From: Tepidibacter aestuarii
GTDB lineage: Bacteria; Bacillota; Clostridia; Peptostreptococcales; Peptostreptococcaceae
Length of the DNA stretch: 64,000 nucleotides
Direction of reading: 5' to 3'
Assembly: GCF_934924865.1 (NCBI RefSeq)
Contig: NZ_OW235315.1
Coordinates: forward strand, 806,001 to 870,000
The translations under genes were made by a program, and so were the position numbers. Positions 18,270 to 26,814 of this stretch are shown here, piece after piece; the first letter of the stretch is position 1, and the number at the start of each line of letters is the position of its first letter. Below the pieces are notes generated by a model. That model saw only the letters and a list, made by a program, of their open reading frames with translations. It was not told the origin of the DNA and did no database searches.

Positions 18270-18304
18270 AATAAAAAAGATGAAGCTAATGCTTCATCTT
18301 TTTT
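18270..18304. terminator. Terminator of the rhomboid-like gene
   Basis: AAAAGATGAAGC and GCTTCATCTTTT flank a four-base loop and have A/T runs on both sides. On the minus strand it overlaps the stop of the rhomboid-like gene. Confidence 0.8.
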
Positions 18305-19088
18305 TGTGTTCATGATTAAGAAGGTGATCACTACAATATTCATAGTCGCCCTTGCATTTAGAACAGTATCTAAATTCCATATTTGGATCGTCTTTGTCTG
18401 TTATTTCACATACAGTACATTTATGAAAATAATCTCTTTTAGTTATATTAGATTTGAACTGTTTTTTTCTGTTATAAGCATTTCTTCTATTCTTAGCATC
18501 GTATAAATTACTTTTTCCAAAAAATATAAAGTAATTTATTATAGATACTATAGCTGTTAATTTGAAGATTATAGGAGAAGATATTATTGTATAAACTATG
18601 AATATCCAGTTCATCCAAGCTAAGTATTTAACTTTAATTGGAAGTATGAAGAATAAATAAAACTCGTAGTCTGGATATATTTTAGCAAATGCTAAAAAAA
18701 TAGACAGATTTAAATAAGTAGCACTAACCGGGGAGTTGATCACAAAAGCTATTATTGTAGTTCCAATCATACCTAGTAAATAGTATAGATTGAATTTAAA
18801 GCTACCCCATTCATGTTCAAGCGCAGAACCTAGAGAATAATAAATATATAGTCTAAAAACTATCCATATCGGAGTAGTTAAAGGTGGTATAAATATATAG
18901 GTTATAAGCCTCCAAACTTGTCCTTTCATGACCAACCTTGGATTTAGTTCAAGCAAAGATATTAAGTTATAAGAGTGTGTTATGAAATATATACCATATA
19001 CAAGGGTGGATAAACCTATTATATAATACATTAGATTTTCGATTGCAAGATGTCTATATTTGCGCTCCAATTTATCTATCCAGTTCAT
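18294..19088 (-). CDS. Rhomboid-like membrane protein with C-terminal zinc-binding tail
   Basis: The 264-residue protein has about six membrane helices. The loop motif GQVWRLITYIF resembles the WR motif of the rhomboid/derlin superfamily. I see no GxSG serine motif in the expected helix (which reads YLNLSIFLAFA) and no paired catalytic histidine, so it is probably not a protease. The last ~45 residues hold CTVCE, YCSKC and a final CSDHLLNHEH, likely binding zinc. ATG 19088 is chosen because AAGGAGG lies 8 bases upstream. Confidence 0.7.
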   Translation of the reverse strand: MNWIDKLERKYRHLAIENLMYYIIGLSTLVYGIYFITHSYNLISLLELNPRLVMKGQVWRLITYIFIPPLTTPIWIVFRLYIYYSLGSALEHEWGSFKFNLYYLLGMIGTTIIAFVINSPVSATYLNLSIFLAFAKIYPDYEFYLFFILPIKVKYLAWMNWIFIVYTIISSPIIFKLTAIVSIINYFIFFGKSNLYDAKNRRNAYNRKKQFKSNITKRDYFHKCTVCEITDKDDPNMEFRYCSKCKGDYEYCSDHLLNHEHKKR

Positions 19089-19239
19089 GGAACAACCTCC
19101 TTTTGTAAGCAAAATATACTATATTATAACATATACATTATATATTGACCAAAAGTGAGGTTGAATATTTAAAATAAAAACCATAAATTTATATTAATGG
19201 TATAATGAATAATAACATTAGTCCGAAGGGGTGATAAAA

Positions 19240-21237
19240 ATGCCAACGGAAATTTTACTAGGTAAGAATGAAGATAGTATTAAAGCTTGGAAAAAATTCA
19301 TAAAAACTGGTGAGTTAGATTACAATCTCATAAGACCTGTTATAGCTAAATCTTGGTTGAAAAGTAAAGAATATAAAATAGATCCATTTGGAAATAATGA
19401 AGCTTTAAAGCTTGATGAAAAAAAGCTTAAAAAAAGAAAAGAAGAATCCAAGAGACTAGTCGAGATAGCTAAGCCTTTTATGAACAGCTTGTATAAGATA
19501 GTTGAAGACAACGGTCTTGTGATAAGACTTGCAGATGGAGACGGTTATATTCTTGAGTTTATGGGAAACGGAGATCTTATAGACACGTATAAAGATCTTA
19601 ATATAGAAAAGGGGAGCAATATAGGTGAAAAAAATATGGGAACTAATGCCCTATCACTTGCAATAATAAATAAAGAACCTATACAAGTTCTTGGAGGAGA
19701 ACACTATTGTAAGCTTTATCATAATTGGAGCTCATCTGCTTGTCCTATAAAGGATGAGAATGGTGATGTGGTTGGCGTTCTGAGTGTGACAGGACCATAT
19801 GAAAAAGTACATCCTCATACTTTAGGAATGGTAGTGGCATCAGGTGAAGCTATAGAAAATCAATTGAAAGTTAATGATATGAATAAAAAGCTAAGTATGA
19901 CAAACAAACATTTATTTGCGATAATGGAATCTATATCTGAGGGACTTTTAGGCATAGATAACAAAGGAATAGTAAAGGATATAAACTTATTTGCTAGAAA
20001 ATTGCTTTCGCTTGATGAAAAAGATATTATAGGAAAAAATATCAGTGAACTTATAAGTGAGAAAAATAATAAAATAGTGCTGAGTGTTATAAACAAAGGT
20101 AAAAAATATGAAGAAACTGAGATGTATTTTAAAAATAAAAGAAAACAACGAATATACTGTATAGTTAATTTGACCCCTATAAAAGACTGTGATACTGATG
20201 AGGTTGAAGGTGTTGTTGTTACTTTTAGAAGGTCTAAAACTATTCACAACCTTGTAAATAAAATAATAGGAGCAGAAGCAATATTCACATTTGACGATAT
20301 TATAGGTGAAAGTGAGATTATGCAAGAGGCTAAAAGAATTTCAAAAAAAGCTGCAAAAGCAAATACTACGATACTTCTTCAAGGGGAAAGTGGTACAGGA
20401 AAAGAATTGTTTGCCCAGGCAATACACAATGAAAGCCCTAGAAAAAATAAACCATTTGTATTTTTAAACTGTGGGGCTATTCCTAGAGAACTTGTAGCAA
20501 GTGAGTTATTTGGATATGTAGAGGGAGCATTTACTGGTGCTAAAAGAGGTGGACATCCAGGTAAGTTTGAGCTTGCAGATGAGGGAACTATATTTCTTGA
20601 TGAAATAGGAGACATGCCTCTTGATACGCAAGTAAATTTGCTTAGAGTTTTAGAAACTAAGTCGATAGTTAGAGTTGGGGGACATAGTGTTATACCTACA
20701 GATGTTAGAGTAATAGCTGCAACTCACAAAAACTTAAAGGAAGAAGTTGAAAAAGGAAACTTTAGAGAGGATCTTTATTATAGACTAAATGTAATGCCTA
20801 TAACTACGCCATCTTTAAGAAATAGAAAAGAAGACATACATCTTTTGGTTGAATACTTTATTCAAAAATTTAGTAAAAAGGTTAATAAAACTCTAGGACC
20901 TATTAATGAAAGTTTCTACAAGTATGTCAAAAGTTATGACTGGCCTGGAAATGTAAGAGAACTTCAAAATGTAATGCAGTTAGTTGTAAATATGGTTGAA
21001 GGACGGGAAACTATAGGATATAAGCATCTACCTTCTTATATAAAGCCAAGTAATTTATGCAAAAAGATAGGAATAAAAGAAGAACTATTGACTTTGGCAG
21101 AAATAGAGAAAATAGCAATAATAAAGACATTAGAGGATGTAGGAGGTAATATAGCTCTTGCTTCGAAAACCCTTGGTATAGGAAGAAGTACTCTTTATAG
21201 AAAAATAGAAAAATACAATATAGATTACATGATATAA
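19240..21237 (+). CDS. Sigma-54-dependent transcriptional activator (AcoR-like)
   Basis: The 665-residue protein has an N-terminal GAF-like sensor (~50-205), a PAS domain (~215-325), the AAA+ domain with Walker A GESGTGKE (382-389) and the sigma-54 contact loop GAFTGA (429-434), and a Fis-type helix-turn-helix at the end (GNIALASKTLGIGRSTLYRK). It needs RpoN polymerase to act. ATG 19240 is preferred over GTG 19231, as AAGGGG is 8 bases upstream. A -24/-12 promoter lies 200 bases downstream, before the Mrp operon, its likely target. Confidence 0.93.
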   Translation: MPTEILLGKNEDSIKAWKKFIKTGELDYNLIRPVIAKSWLKSKEYKIDPFGNNEALKLDEKKLKKRKEESKRLVEIAKPFMNSLYKIVEDNGLVIRLADGDGYILEFMGNGDLIDTYKDLNIEKGSNIGEKNMGTNALSLAIINKEPIQVLGGEHYCKLYHNWSSSACPIKDENGDVVGVLSVTGPYEKVHPHTLGMVVASGEAIENQLKVNDMNKKLSMTNKHLFAIMESISEGLLGIDNKGIVKDINLFARKLLSLDEKDIIGKNISELISEKNNKIVLSVINKGKKYEETEMYFKNKRKQRIYCIVNLTPIKDCDTDEVEGVVVTFRRSKTIHNLVNKIIGAEAIFTFDDIIGESEIMQEAKRISKKAAKANTTILLQGESGTGKELFAQAIHNESPRKNKPFVFLNCGAIPRELVASELFGYVEGAFTGAKRGGHPGKFELADEGTIFLDEIGDMPLDTQVNLLRVLETKSIVRVGGHSVIPTDVRVIAATHKNLKEEVEKGNFREDLYYRLNVMPITTPSLRNRKEDIHLLVEYFIQKFSKKVNKTLGPINESFYKYVKSYDWPGNVRELQNVMQLVVNMVEGRETIGYKHLPSYIKPSNLCKKIGIKEELLTLAEIEKIAIIKTLEDVGGNIALASKTLGIGRSTLYRKIEKYNIDYMI

Positions 21238-21284
21238 AGTGTATCAAAATGAAACGCGAGTTTCATTTTGATACACTTTTTTTG
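21236..21284 (+). terminator. Terminator of the sigma-54 activator gene
   Basis: AAAGTGTATCAAAATGAAAC (21236-21255) pairs perfectly with 21260-21279 over a GCGA loop and is followed by Ts. It separates the activator from the Mrp operon. Its arm contains TGTATCA, which recurs as TGATACA at 21312. Confidence 0.93.
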
Positions 21285-21357
21285 TGTCTTGAAATTAACA
21301 AGTGTTCTAAAATGATACATAAAATAAGTCTAAATAAGGTTTTTATATGAAATCTTG

Positions 21358-21380
21358 TTTTGAAATAAAAAATTTCAAAA
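21358..21380. promoter_or_regulatory. Candidate enhancer site upstream of the Mrp operon
   Basis: TTTTGAAAT and ATTTCAAAA form a perfect 9-bp dyad with a five-base A-rich centre, about 70 bases upstream of the sigma-54 promoter. That distance suits an activator binding site. Binding is inferred. Confidence 0.4.
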
Positions 21381-21437
21381 TAATGAACGTTGAAATTATA
21401 AGGTATTCAATAGTAAAAAAATAAAAAAAGATAAAAG

Positions 21438-21453
21438 TGGCATAGTACTTGCT
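21438..21453 (+). promoter_or_regulatory. Sigma-54 (-24/-12) promoter of the Mrp operon
   Basis: TGGCATAGTACTTGCT matches the RpoN consensus TGGCAY-N5-TTGCW; the GG and GC pairs are exactly 10 bases apart. Start of transcription would be near 21463, about 50 bases before the first mrpE codon. Confidence 0.85.
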
Positions 21454-21513
21454 ATGTTAATAGAATAATATAAGAATTAATTTTAAACTCAAGAATCAAA
21501 AGGAGGTATTTTT

Positions 21514-21660
21514 ATGAAAAAACTATTAATAGTTATAACTATGTTATTAATATTTTGGGATATATTACAGGGATCAATAAATATGGAAAATTTTTTAGTT
21601 GGAATATTTATATGTTTATTTGTATACAAATTTAATAAGGAAAATTTTATTACAAAATAA
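21514..21660 (+). CDS. mrpE: MrpE N-terminal part (split subunit)
   Basis: This 48-residue protein matches the first third of MrpE, a membrane subunit of the multisubunit cation/proton antiporter: a hydrophobic start, then QGSINMENFLVGIFICLFVY. A perfect AGGAGG precedes the ATG. The TAA at 21658-21660 is in the same frame as the rest of mrpE, which resumes at a TTG 12 bases later behind AAGGTGGG. The two parts plus the gap add up to 158 codons, the length of the single Bacillus subtilis MrpE. It could be a natural split or a nonsense mutation. Confidence 0.8.
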   Translation: MKKLLIVITMLLIFWDILQGSINMENFLVGIFICLFVYKFNKENFITK

Positions 21661-21672
21661 GGTGGGATATTT

Positions 21673-21990
21673 TTGTTTAGAAAATGTATTTATATAATTC
21701 AATATTTATTTGTATTAATAGTAGAAGTTGTGAAAGCAAATATAGATGTTGCAGTGATAGTTTTAAGTCGTAAAATAGAGGTTGATCCAGTTGTTGTAAA
21801 CTTTAAAACTAAACTAAAATCTGATTTATGTAGAGTTATATTGGCAAATTCGATTACATTGACTCCTGGAACCATGACTATGATTATGGAAAAAGATATA
21901 TACACGATACACTGTCTTAAAAAACAGTTTGCAGATGGTCTTTCAGATTCTAAGTTTGAAAATATACTTTTGAAAATAGAGGAGATTTAA
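21673..21990 (+). CDS. mrpE: MrpE C-terminal part (split subunit)
   Basis: The 105-residue protein corresponds to the C-terminal two thirds of MrpE: VEVVKANIDVAVIVL, then the conserved SITLTPGTMTM and the IHCL strand. It begins with TTG, 6 bases after AAGGTGGG, and shares its frame with the N-terminal part across one TAA codon. The next gene, mrpF, begins 5 bases after its stop. Confidence 0.85.
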   Translation: MFRKCIYIIQYLFVLIVEVVKANIDVAVIVLSRKIEVDPVVVNFKTKLKSDLCRVILANSITLTPGTMTMIMEKDIYTIHCLKKQFADGLSDSKFENILLKIEEI

Positions 21991-21995
21991 ATACT

Positions 21996-22247
21996 ATGGA
22001 AAGAATATTTATAGCTTCAAGTTTGTTTTTATCTATTACAATAGTATTTTGTATGATAAGAGCTATCAAGGGCCCGTTAGCTGCTGACAGGTTGATTGTA
22101 GTAAATGTAATTGGTACTAAAACTATAGTTTTGATATCGTTAATATCATTTGTATTAAACGAAACTTATTTTATTGATGTTGTACTTGTATATGCACTTA
22201 TTAGTTTTATAGGATCGATAGGAATAGCTGATTTAATCGATAAATAG
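21996..22247 (+). CDS. mrpF: Mrp antiporter subunit F
   Basis: The 83-residue protein has three membrane helices and the MrpF signature GPLAADRLIVVNVIGTKTI, followed by the FIDVVLVYALISFIGSIGIA helix. GAGGAG stands upstream, inside the end of mrpE. MrpF is a core subunit of the Mrp complex, which expels sodium in exchange for protons. Confidence 0.93.
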   Translation: MERIFIASSLFLSITIVFCMIRAIKGPLAADRLIVVNVIGTKTIVLISLISFVLNETYFIDVVLVYALISFIGSIGIADLIDK

Positions 22248-22257
22248 GAGGGGTAAT

Positions 22258-22536
22258 ATGAAATTGGTTGTAGTAACTATATTTTTATTCTCAGGCCTAT
22301 TTTTCTTTTGTATAGGAACTATAGGTTTGTTTAGATTCAATGATGTTTTTACAAGAGCTCACTCTGCTGCTAAATGTGATACATTGGGTGCGGTTCTTAG
22401 TTTACTTGCTTTAATTATATACAATGGGTTTTCATTTATTAGTTTTAAGCTAATTTTAGTAGTAGCTTTTTTATGGATTACAAATCCTACTGCAACACAC
22501 TTAATAACAAGGGCGGAGTTTAATAGAAGAAAATAA
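22258..22536 (+). CDS. mrpG: Mrp antiporter subunit G
   Basis: The 92-residue protein has three helices and the MrpG pattern GTIGLFRFNDVFTRAHSAAK followed by CDTLGAVLSL. GGAGGGG lies 6 bases before its ATG. It follows mrpF by 10 bases, in the same order as most Mrp operons. Confidence 0.93.
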   Translation: MKLVVVTIFLFSGLFFFCIGTIGLFRFNDVFTRAHSAAKCDTLGAVLSLLALIIYNGFSFISFKLILVVAFLWITNPTATHLITRAEFNRRK

Positions 22537-22557
22537 GCATATATGGAGTGAATTGAT

Positions 22558-22797
22558 ATGGGATTACTTAGTATTATTATGATTTTATTTTTGATATTTG
22601 CATCAGTAGCAGTATCATTCGTTGAGGATTTATTAGGTGCGATAATTGTATTTATGGTCTATTCTCTTGTTATGGCAATGCTTTGGCAACAATTAAATGC
22701 TCCCGATCTTGCTATAACTGAAGCTGCTGTTGGCGCTGGAATTTCAACACTTTTATTTATATTAACTCTTAAGAGGATAAAGGGGGATTCAAAATGA
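22558..22797 (+). CDS. Mbh-like small subunit of the Mrp complex (DUF4040, MbhD-like)
   Basis: The 79-residue membrane protein carries the DUF4040 signature: VSFVEDLLGAIIVFMVYSL and APDLAITEAAVGAGISTLLF. In Bacillus this region is part of the large MrpA or MrpB; here it is a separate gene, as in membrane-bound hydrogenases (MbhD) and archaeal Mrp. Its last 4 bases overlap the next start codon (ATGA). Confidence 0.88.
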   Translation: MGLLSIIMILFLIFASVAVSFVEDLLGAIIVFMVYSLVMAMLWQQLNAPDLAITEAAVGAGISTLLFILTLKRIKGDSK

Positions 22798-23078
22798 GAA
22801 AAATTATAACTGTTATTTTGACCACTTTATTAATAGGGATAATACTTATGGGAGTAAGCGAATTGCCTGAATTTGGTAAAGGGGACGTTCCGGCACATAA
22901 TTATGTATCTAAGACTTACTTAGAAGATACTGTAAAAGAAACGGGTGCACTTAACATAATAACTGGAATTATATTAGATTATAGAGCGTTTGATACTTTC
23001 GTAGAAGCTACTGTTTTATTTACAGGAGGAATTGTTGTTTTGCTGCTTTTGAGAAAAGAAGGTGATGAGTGTGAATAG
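22794..23078 (+). CDS. Mbh-like small subunit of the Mrp complex (MbhE-like)
   Basis: The 94-residue protein has an N-terminal helix, a short outside loop with FGKGDVPAHNYVSKTYLEDT, and the typical NIITGIILDYRAFDTFVEA followed by a last helix. This is the MbhE/MrpA C-terminal module. Both its start and end overlap its neighbours, which argues for coupled translation. Confidence 0.88.
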   Translation: MRKIITVILTTLLIGIILMGVSELPEFGKGDVPAHNYVSKTYLEDTVKETGALNIITGIILDYRAFDTFVEATVLFTGGIVVLLLLRKEGDECE

Positions 23079-23490
23079 CAAAATACTAAGTGTTGTTTCA
23101 AAATTTATAATACCTTTTATACAAGTATTTGGAATATATGTTATTGTAAATGGTCATATATCTCCTGGTGGAGGATTTGCAGGAGGAACTATAATAGGTG
23201 CCAGCTTTATTCTTTATAGGATTGTAAATGGAGCTGATGAAGCCAAAGATAAGTTTTCTTATAATAAATTAATGAAATATATGTCTTTTTCTTTGATAGG
23301 ATATGGTTTGTTAAAAGGATATAGTTTTATAGGAGGAGGATTACATCTACATCTTCCAAGTCTTCCAATTGGTACACCTGGTAGAATATTTTCGGCTGGT
23401 TACTTACTTCCTCTTAATATTTTTGTGGGTTGTATAGTTGCTATTACGATGTATTTTTTATATAGCTTGTTTAGTGAAGGAGAAATATAG
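23071..23490 (+). CDS. mrpB: Mrp antiporter subunit B
   Basis: The ~139-residue protein is MnhB/MrpB-like: QVFGIYVIVNGHISPGGGFA with the family motif, then four membrane helices and GRIFSAGYLLPLNIFVG. GTG at 23071 is chosen because the AGGTGAT site lies just upstream; an ATG at 23065 and a GTG at 23062 are alternatives. It overlaps the MbhE-like gene by 8 bases. Confidence 0.9.
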   Translation: MNSKILSVVSKFIIPFIQVFGIYVIVNGHISPGGGFAGGTIIGASFILYRIVNGADEAKDKFSYNKLMKYMSFSLIGYGLLKGYSFIGGGLHLHLPSLPIGTPGRIFSAGYLLPLNIFVGCIVAITMYFLYSLFSEGEI

Positions 23491-23491
23491 T

Positions 23492-23854
23492 ATGCAAAAT
23501 TTAATGAATAATTATATAGAGGTAGGTTCTATTATTTTATTTGGAATTGGTTTTATGACATTATTACTTAATAATAATATGATAAAAAAGATAATCGGCC
23601 TTAATATAATGGATACAGCTATATTTTTATTTTTTATAGCCCGAGGATTTATATATGGAAAGGATGCACCGATAGTTATTGATCAATTCAAAGGAGTTGA
23701 TGGGTATATAAACCCAGTTCCTACATCTCTTATGCTTACAGGTATAGTAGTTTCGGTTAGTATGACTGCATTTATGCTCGCTCTCACAATAAAACTTCAT
23801 GAAAAATACAAAACTATAGATTTAAGAGAAATTTTGGATATGAAGGAGGGATAG
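23492..23854 (+). CDS. mrpC: Mrp antiporter subunit C (NuoK-like)
   Basis: The 120-residue protein has three helices like NuoK of complex I. Visible are the MIKKIIGLNIMDTAIFLFF helix and the MrpC mark DPxxQALxLTGIVV, here NPVPTSLMLTGIVVSVSMTA. ATG 23492 follows AAGGAG by 9 bases; an earlier in-frame codon lies inside mrpB and lacks a ribosome site. Confidence 0.92.
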   Translation: MQNLMNNYIEVGSIILFGIGFMTLLLNNNMIKKIIGLNIMDTAIFLFFIARGFIYGKDAPIVIDQFKGVDGYINPVPTSLMLTGIVVSVSMTAFMLALTIKLHEKYKTIDLREILDMKEG

Positions 23855-23856
23855 GT

Positions 23857-25332
23857 GTGGTTATAAAGTGTTTTCCGTTAATTATGATTTTAATATTATT
23901 TATAAGTTCATTTACTATGCCCCTTATAAAGAATAATAGAAATATAAAAATTATAAGTCTAACAACTAATTTTGTATGTTTGGTATTATCTATTTTTACT
24001 TTTTACTATGTACAAGTTCATGGTGATTTTAAATACAGGATGGGCCATTTCGATGCTCCTTGGGGAATTGAATTTAGTATAGGAATTTTGGAATCTATGA
24101 TGGCTGTTTTATTTACTGTAGTTTCCTTTTGTATTATTTGGTATTCACTGTATAGTATAGAAAAAGATATTAAAGAAAAAAAGGTTTGTCTTTATTATGT
24201 TCTTATAAATATATTAATAGCTTCTCTTTTAGGTATAGTTTTTACAAATGATATATTTAATGCTTTTGTATTTATTGAGGTAAGTACGCTCGCTTCTTGC
24301 GGAATTATAGTTATTAAAGATAAAAAAGAAAATGTAAAAGCAACTATAAAGTATGTTGTATTAAGTAGTTTGGGGTCAGGACTTGTACTTATGGGAATTG
24401 CTTTTCTATATTCTATTACTGGAAATTTAAATATGAATTTTATGAATAGAGAACTTGTTAAAAACTATATGGATTATGAAAAAGTTACATTGCTTTCAAT
24501 TGGATTATTTACAATAGGGCTTGGAGTTAAGGGAGCGATGTTTCCTCTTCATGTATGGCTTCCCGATGCACACTCATCAGCACCGACACCTTCAAGTGCA
24601 ATGCTTTCTTCACTTGTAGTTAAAGCCTTTGTTTTACTTTTTATAAAGATTATATATAGAATTTTTGGAACTAATATAATTTTAAATATACCTGTTCTTG
24701 ATTTGATATTAATATTAGGAAGTATAGGAATGATAATGGGTTCTGTATTTGCAATATTCCAAAAAGATTTAAAGAGAGTAATTGCTTATTCTAGTGTTGC
24801 TCAAATGGGTTATATATTCTTTGGAATAGGTCTTGGAAATAAACTTGGCCTTGCAATTTCAATTTTTCATATAATTGGTCATGCGTTTACTAAGTCAGCT
24901 TTATTTTTAAGTGTAGGATCTATGATAGAAAAAACAGGAAAGAAGGTTTCGGATTTAAAAGGCATAGGAAGAGAAATGCCGATAACATTAGCCTTATTTA
25001 CATTGGGTAGTTTATCAATGGTAGGAATACCAATACTTCCTGGATTTTTAAGTAAGTGGAACTTTGCTCTTGCTAGTATACAATCAGGGAGATTATACTT
25101 ATTAACCATTATACTTGCAAGCTCACTTTTAAATGGAGCTTATTATTTTCCTATAGTTATAAATGGATACTTTGGAGAGGAAAATTTAAACGGAAAAATG
25201 TATATGTCTAAGGAAAAACCTATAAAAGAGATTATTCCTATTATTATACTTATGGGTATGATGGTTTGTACCGGCATTTTTTCTAATTATATTATAAAAA
25301 TTTTGCTTATAGCGTGTGAGCAAATGATTTAA
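23857..25332 (+). CDS. mrpD: Mrp antiporter subunit D, first copy
   Basis: The 491-residue protein belongs to the proton-pumping ND2/ND4/ND5 family. The helix with the key lysine and the loop before it read GVKGAMFPLHVWLPDAHSSA and PTPSSAMLSSLVVKA; QKDLKRVIAYSSVAQMGYI is also typical. GTG start follows AAGGAGGG by 6 bases. It is the first of three large antiporter-like subunits in this operon. Confidence 0.93.
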   Translation: MVIKCFPLIMILILFISSFTMPLIKNNRNIKIISLTTNFVCLVLSIFTFYYVQVHGDFKYRMGHFDAPWGIEFSIGILESMMAVLFTVVSFCIIWYSLYSIEKDIKEKKVCLYYVLINILIASLLGIVFTNDIFNAFVFIEVSTLASCGIIVIKDKKENVKATIKYVVLSSLGSGLVLMGIAFLYSITGNLNMNFMNRELVKNYMDYEKVTLLSIGLFTIGLGVKGAMFPLHVWLPDAHSSAPTPSSAMLSSLVVKAFVLLFIKIIYRIFGTNIILNIPVLDLILILGSIGMIMGSVFAIFQKDLKRVIAYSSVAQMGYIFFGIGLGNKLGLAISIFHIIGHAFTKSALFLSVGSMIEKTGKKVSDLKGIGREMPITLALFTLGSLSMVGIPILPGFLSKWNFALASIQSGRLYLLTIILASSLLNGAYYFPIVINGYFGEENLNGKMYMSKEKPIKEIIPIIILMGMMVCTGIFSNYIIKILLIACEQMI

Positions 25333-25347
25333 GAAAGGTGAATTTAA

Positions 25348-26802
25348 ATGAAAAGTCTATTTATACTTTTTCCAATAATTATGCCGTTTGTTTTAGCTAT
25401 ACTTCTAAATATACTTAAGTTTAATAATAAAAAAAGTAGAAACATATATATAGCATGTTGTATTATATTTAATTTTATTTTGACTATGTATACTATGCAT
25501 TTGGATATTGATATGAAGTTGGAGATTTTAAAAATAAATGAGTTTATAAATATATGCTTAAAAATTGATAAAATCGGTGTGCTATTTTCGTTACTTGCGT
25601 CTACTTTGTGGATATTCACTACTTTTTACTCTATGGAGTATATGGAACATGAAAAAAATGAAAAGAGATTTTTCACTTTTTTTATACTTACACTTGGAGT
25701 AACTATAGGAATTGCATTTTCTGCTAATTTAATTACTCTATATGTATTTTATGAAATGCTGACTTTAGCTACCTTCCCTTTAGTTATTCACGCTGAAAGT
25801 AAGGATGCTTTTAAAAGTGGTAAGAAGTATTTAATATATTCTTTTGGTGGTGCTACTTTTGTTCTTTTAGGTATGATACTTTTATATAACATAAATCCTG
25901 ATTTGAGCTTTACTGCTGGAGGAATACTTAGTGGTAGTGTTTATGGAAATGAAAATATGATTCTTGTTGTATATATACTTATGTTTTTAGGTTTTGGAGT
26001 TAAGGCTGCTGTTGTTCCATTTCATTCTTGGCTTCCCGCTGCTATGGTAGCACCAACACCTGTAAGTTCCTTACTTCATGCAGTAGCAGTCGTTAAATCG
26101 GGAATTTTTTCTATAGTTAGGGTTTCTTATTTTATATTCGGAGCAGAGGTAATGAGAAGTGTTAATGCTCATATATACTCAAGTATATTTGTGGTAATAA
26201 CTATATTAATGGGATCGTTTCTAGCAATACATCATGATAATTTAAAGAAGAGGCTTGCTTATTCTACTATAAGTCAGTTGGGATATATAATTTTAGGGGT
26301 TTTAATGTTAAATGAAAATGCGCTAATTGGTGGTATTTTGCATTTAGTCAACCATGCTCTTATTAAAATTGTGTTATTCTTTTGTGCTGGAGCTATATAT
26401 ACTAAAAAACACATTAAGAATATATCTGATATGAAGGGGATAGGTAAGGAAATGCCTATAACTATGTGGTGTTTTTCAATAGCTTGTATTTCTTTGATCG
26501 GAATACCTCCTACTAATGGATTTGTAAGCAAATGGTATTTGGCACTTGGGGGACTGAATGCAAATAAGATAATGTTTCCTATAATACTCTTGCTTAGCGC
26601 ATTTTTGACTAGTATATATTTACTACCTATTATAGTTACTGCATTCTTTGAAAAAAATGATAATACACAAATAAAAAATAATGACCCTGGAATAAGAATG
26701 CTGTTCCCTATAATATCTATAACAGCTCTTGTAGTATTATTGGGAATATTTCCTAATATTGTGGTGAATTTTGTTCATAAAATAGTTGTAGAGTTAATAT
26801 AA
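25348..26802 (+). CDS. Mrp antiporter-like subunit D, second copy
   Basis: The 484-residue protein is another ND2/4/5-type subunit, with GVKAAVVPFHSWLPAAMVAP and HHDNLKKRLAYSTISQLGYI. It differs from the first copy in sequence, so the two probably hold distinct places in the complex. AAAGGTG precedes its ATG. The spacing of 15 bases from the previous gene fits one transcript. Confidence 0.92.
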   Translation: MKSLFILFPIIMPFVLAILLNILKFNNKKSRNIYIACCIIFNFILTMYTMHLDIDMKLEILKINEFINICLKIDKIGVLFSLLASTLWIFTTFYSMEYMEHEKNEKRFFTFFILTLGVTIGIAFSANLITLYVFYEMLTLATFPLVIHAESKDAFKSGKKYLIYSFGGATFVLLGMILLYNINPDLSFTAGGILSGSVYGNENMILVVYILMFLGFGVKAAVVPFHSWLPAAMVAPTPVSSLLHAVAVVKSGIFSIVRVSYFIFGAEVMRSVNAHIYSSIFVVITILMGSFLAIHHDNLKKRLAYSTISQLGYIILGVLMLNENALIGGILHLVNHALIKIVLFFCAGAIYTKKHIKNISDMKGIGKEMPITMWCFSIACISLIGIPPTNGFVSKWYLALGGLNANKIMFPIILLLSAFLTSIYLLPIIVTAFFEKNDNTQIKNNDPGIRMLFPIISITALVVLLGIFPNIVVNFVHKIVVELI

Positions 26803-26814
26803 AGGAGGTTAGAT

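Noticed and set aside
17880..18270. Short frame at 18112 (31 codons) and other broken frames upstream of the symporter gene
   Set aside because: There is no good ribosome site and no recognisable protein pattern; the region is AT-rich and low in complexity.
19180..19206. ACCAT/ATGGT dyad at the -10 box of the sigma-54 activator gene as an autoregulatory site
   Set aside because: Only five bases on each side are symmetric in AT-rich DNA; chance is likely.
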